NCBI RefSeq assembly: GCF_028290785.1
Contig: NZ_JAQGJD010000259.1
Location: 1-36,299 of the forward strand
Direction: 5' to 3'
From: Tardiphaga sp.
GTDB taxonomy: Bacteria > Pseudomonadota > Alphaproteobacteria > Rhizobiales > Xanthobacteraceae
DNA length: 36,299 bases
Shown here: piece by piece, positions 33,797 to 36,299 of the stretch
Layout: the number at the start of each line of letters is the position of its first letter
Numbering within the stretch: the stretch's first letter is position 1
Position numbers and translations under genes: made by a program
The notes under the pieces: generated by a model
Told to the model about the DNA's origin: nothing
Database searches by the model: none
The model's input: the letters and a program-made list of their open reading frames with translations, nothing else

Positions 33797-33821
33797 TGAC
33801 GGCTTGTCATCGGGTCATCCC

Positions 33822-35195
<1,374 letters not shown>

Positions 35196-35251
35196 AGGGC
35201 AGTCACGGCCCCGGTTGAACGCGATCATTCAGCAAACAACGAGTGATGCCC

Positions 35252-35782
35252 ATGAGCGACCCGAACAGCAGCGACCTAGAGAGCGACGACCTGCTCAAAT
35301 ACCTTGAGAATAACGGGATCACAGCTCGAACGTTCGCGCATCCGCCCGTCCATACGGTTGAGGAATCCCGCGCGTTACGCGGCGATATTCCGGGGGTTCA
35401 CACCAAGAATCTGTTTCTGCGCGACAGCAAGAAGCGGTTCTTCCTGTTCATCACCGATGAAGGCCGGACGGTGAACCTGAAATCGCTCGGCAAACTGATC
35501 GGAGCAAAGGGCGGCCTGTCCTTCGGGTCCGCGGAAGCCCTCATGGAAACGCTCGGCATTCCCGCCGGATCGGTGTCCGTGCTGGCGGCGTTCAACGACA
35601 AGGAGAAGAAGGTCACCGTCGTCATCGACGACGCGCTGCTGACGGCCGCCGCCATCAATTGCCACCCCCTGACCAATCGCCGAACGACCTCGCTGACGAG
35701 GGCGGATATCGAGACCTTCCTGAAGGCGACGGGACATATGCCGGTCTACATTTCGCTGGACGCAGCGCCAGAGAATGGCTGA
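35252..35782 (+). CDS. ProX/YbaK-family tRNA-editing-domain protein
   Basis: A 176-residue single-domain protein of the prolyl-tRNA deacylase (YbaK/ProX) family. Characteristic segments are [40 protein letters not shown] (about 29-68), [43 protein letters not shown] and [13 protein letters not shown]. Members of the ProXp-ala branch hydrolyse mischarged Ala-tRNA(Pro). I choose the ATG at 35252; in-frame GTG and ATG codons lie at 35243 and 35246. It lies 56 bases after the serine dehydratase on the same strand and may simply be the operon's last gene. No mechanistic link to sarcosine is visible. Confidence 0.85.
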   Translation: MSDPNSSDLESDDLLKYLENNGITARTFAHPPVHTVEESRALRGDIPGVHTKNLFLRDSKKRFFLFITDEGRTVNLKSLGKLIGAKGGLSFGSAEALMETLGIPAGSVSVLAAFNDKEKKVTVVIDDALLTAAAINCHPLTNRRTTSLTRADIETFLKATGHMPVYISLDAAPENG

Positions 35783-36299
35783 GAGGACGATAGTCGAGCA
35801 GCCACGGCGCACCGTCTGCTGCCTGGCATTGCGAGCAGGGATCGGCGGCACGGGCGTCTTACGTCACATAAAAAGAGCGCTATCGACAGACGCCTTCGGC
35901 TGGAGTCGACGAGATCGGCCTATTCTTGAATCCGCACTCGAGAATCGCACGCATTGGCGTGAACTTTCGCGTCGTGGATCGTTTTGGCCGCAGTACCGAC
36001 AAGCTTCAGCAAATCATCCGGAACGCGCTTGCGAAGCCATGACGCCACGCTTGGGATATTCCCGGGAAAGTCATCGCAAGGACCATGTGCCTCACCCGTG
36101 TGTACCGAACGGGTAGTTCCAAGCCTCTGATCTTGCTTATTTTCTTTCAAACCAAGGGTTTGAAAGGGGGATGGTGCCCAGGAAAGGATTGCGCAAATCG
36201 AACCCACCGCGATTGATATTATTACGCTTTTCCTATCGCAAATTGCGTTTGTTTACCAGTCCCGTTACTCGCCGCCGATCAAGGTTCTCACTTTTCGTT
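35783..36299. other. Gene-poor stretch at the window end
   Basis: 517 bases without a convincing gene; open frames lack coding character and ribosome-binding sites. It holds an inverted repeat ACCCGT (36094-36099) / ACGGGT (36109-36114), a strong hairpin at 36144-36166, a stretch resembling a tRNA 3' end on the minus strand (36172-36206), and then AT-richer sequence from about 36208. A partial gene beyond the right edge cannot be excluded. Confidence 0.5.
36144..36166. repeat. Perfect 10-base inverted repeat
   Basis: CTTTCAAACC (36144-36153) and GGTTTGAAAG (36157-36166) with an AAG loop. On the plus strand it is followed by GGGGA, on the minus strand by AAAATAAGC, so it lacks a T-run either way. 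It lies just beyond the tRNA-like segment and could be a recombination or processing structure. Confidence 0.55.

Overview
The window reads as chromosomal DNA of a high-GC alphaproteobacterium of the Bradyrhizobium / Rhodopseudomonas group (Nitrobacteraceae). The reasons are a close match to the Bradyrhizobium D-tartrate dehydratase, a small heat-shock gene behind an RpoH-like promoter and a ROSE-type RNA thermometer, the gene order rnd-lptC-lptA-lptB-rpoN-hpf-ptsN, an N-terminally extended LptB, and several intergenic palindromic repeats of a style common in rhizobia. All identifications come from reading the sequence and from recalled family knowledge; no database search was possible.

Layout. 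1-1041: peroxide-sensing repressor ohrR (cut by the window edge), divergent from ohr, with palindromic operators between them. 1200-2408: a stand-alone CaiB/BaiF CoA-transferase. 2665-7143: glycerol-3-phosphate ABC importer ugpBAEC, with large palindromic repeats before ugpB, between ugpB and ugpA, and between ugpA and ugpE. 7189-8100: heat-regulated small Hsp20 gene and a DUF1150 gene. 8439-14924 (minus strand): rnd, lptC, lptA, lptB, rpoN, hpf, ptsN, which together cover RNA processing, LPS export, sigma-54, ribosome hibernation and the nitrogen PTS. 15034-17185: D-tartrate dehydratase tarD and a divergent LysR regulator. 17283-20568: a membrane GGDEF-EAL protein and an orphan zinc-ribbon methyltransferase.

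20703-35782 is the most coherent functional block. On the minus strand are a Liv-type (HAAT) ABC importer (binding protein, two permeases, two ATPases, with 4-base overlaps) and a GlxA/GbdR-like AraC regulator. Divergently, on the plus strand, are an M19 dipeptidase-family protein, a DUF5943/V4R-like protein, the four subunits of heterotetrameric sarcosine oxidase (soxB, soxD, soxA, soxG), an iron-sulfur L-serine dehydratase and a ProX/YbaK tRNA-editing-domain protein. The inferred scheme is uptake of an N-methylated amino compound, oxidation of sarcosine to glycine plus methylene-tetrahydrofolate, conversion of glycine to serine by a GlyA encoded elsewhere, and deamination of serine to pyruvate. 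Genes for the earlier betaine and dimethylglycine steps are absent here.

The likeliest underexplored biology is the pair of unassigned proteins at the head of the sarcosine operon. The M19-family member lacks the residues expected for one metal site, and its partner is a small V4R-like protein. The last 517 bases hold no convincing gene, but contain a perfect hairpin next to a stretch resembling a tRNA 3' end and become AT-richer, so a genomic-island boundary is possible.
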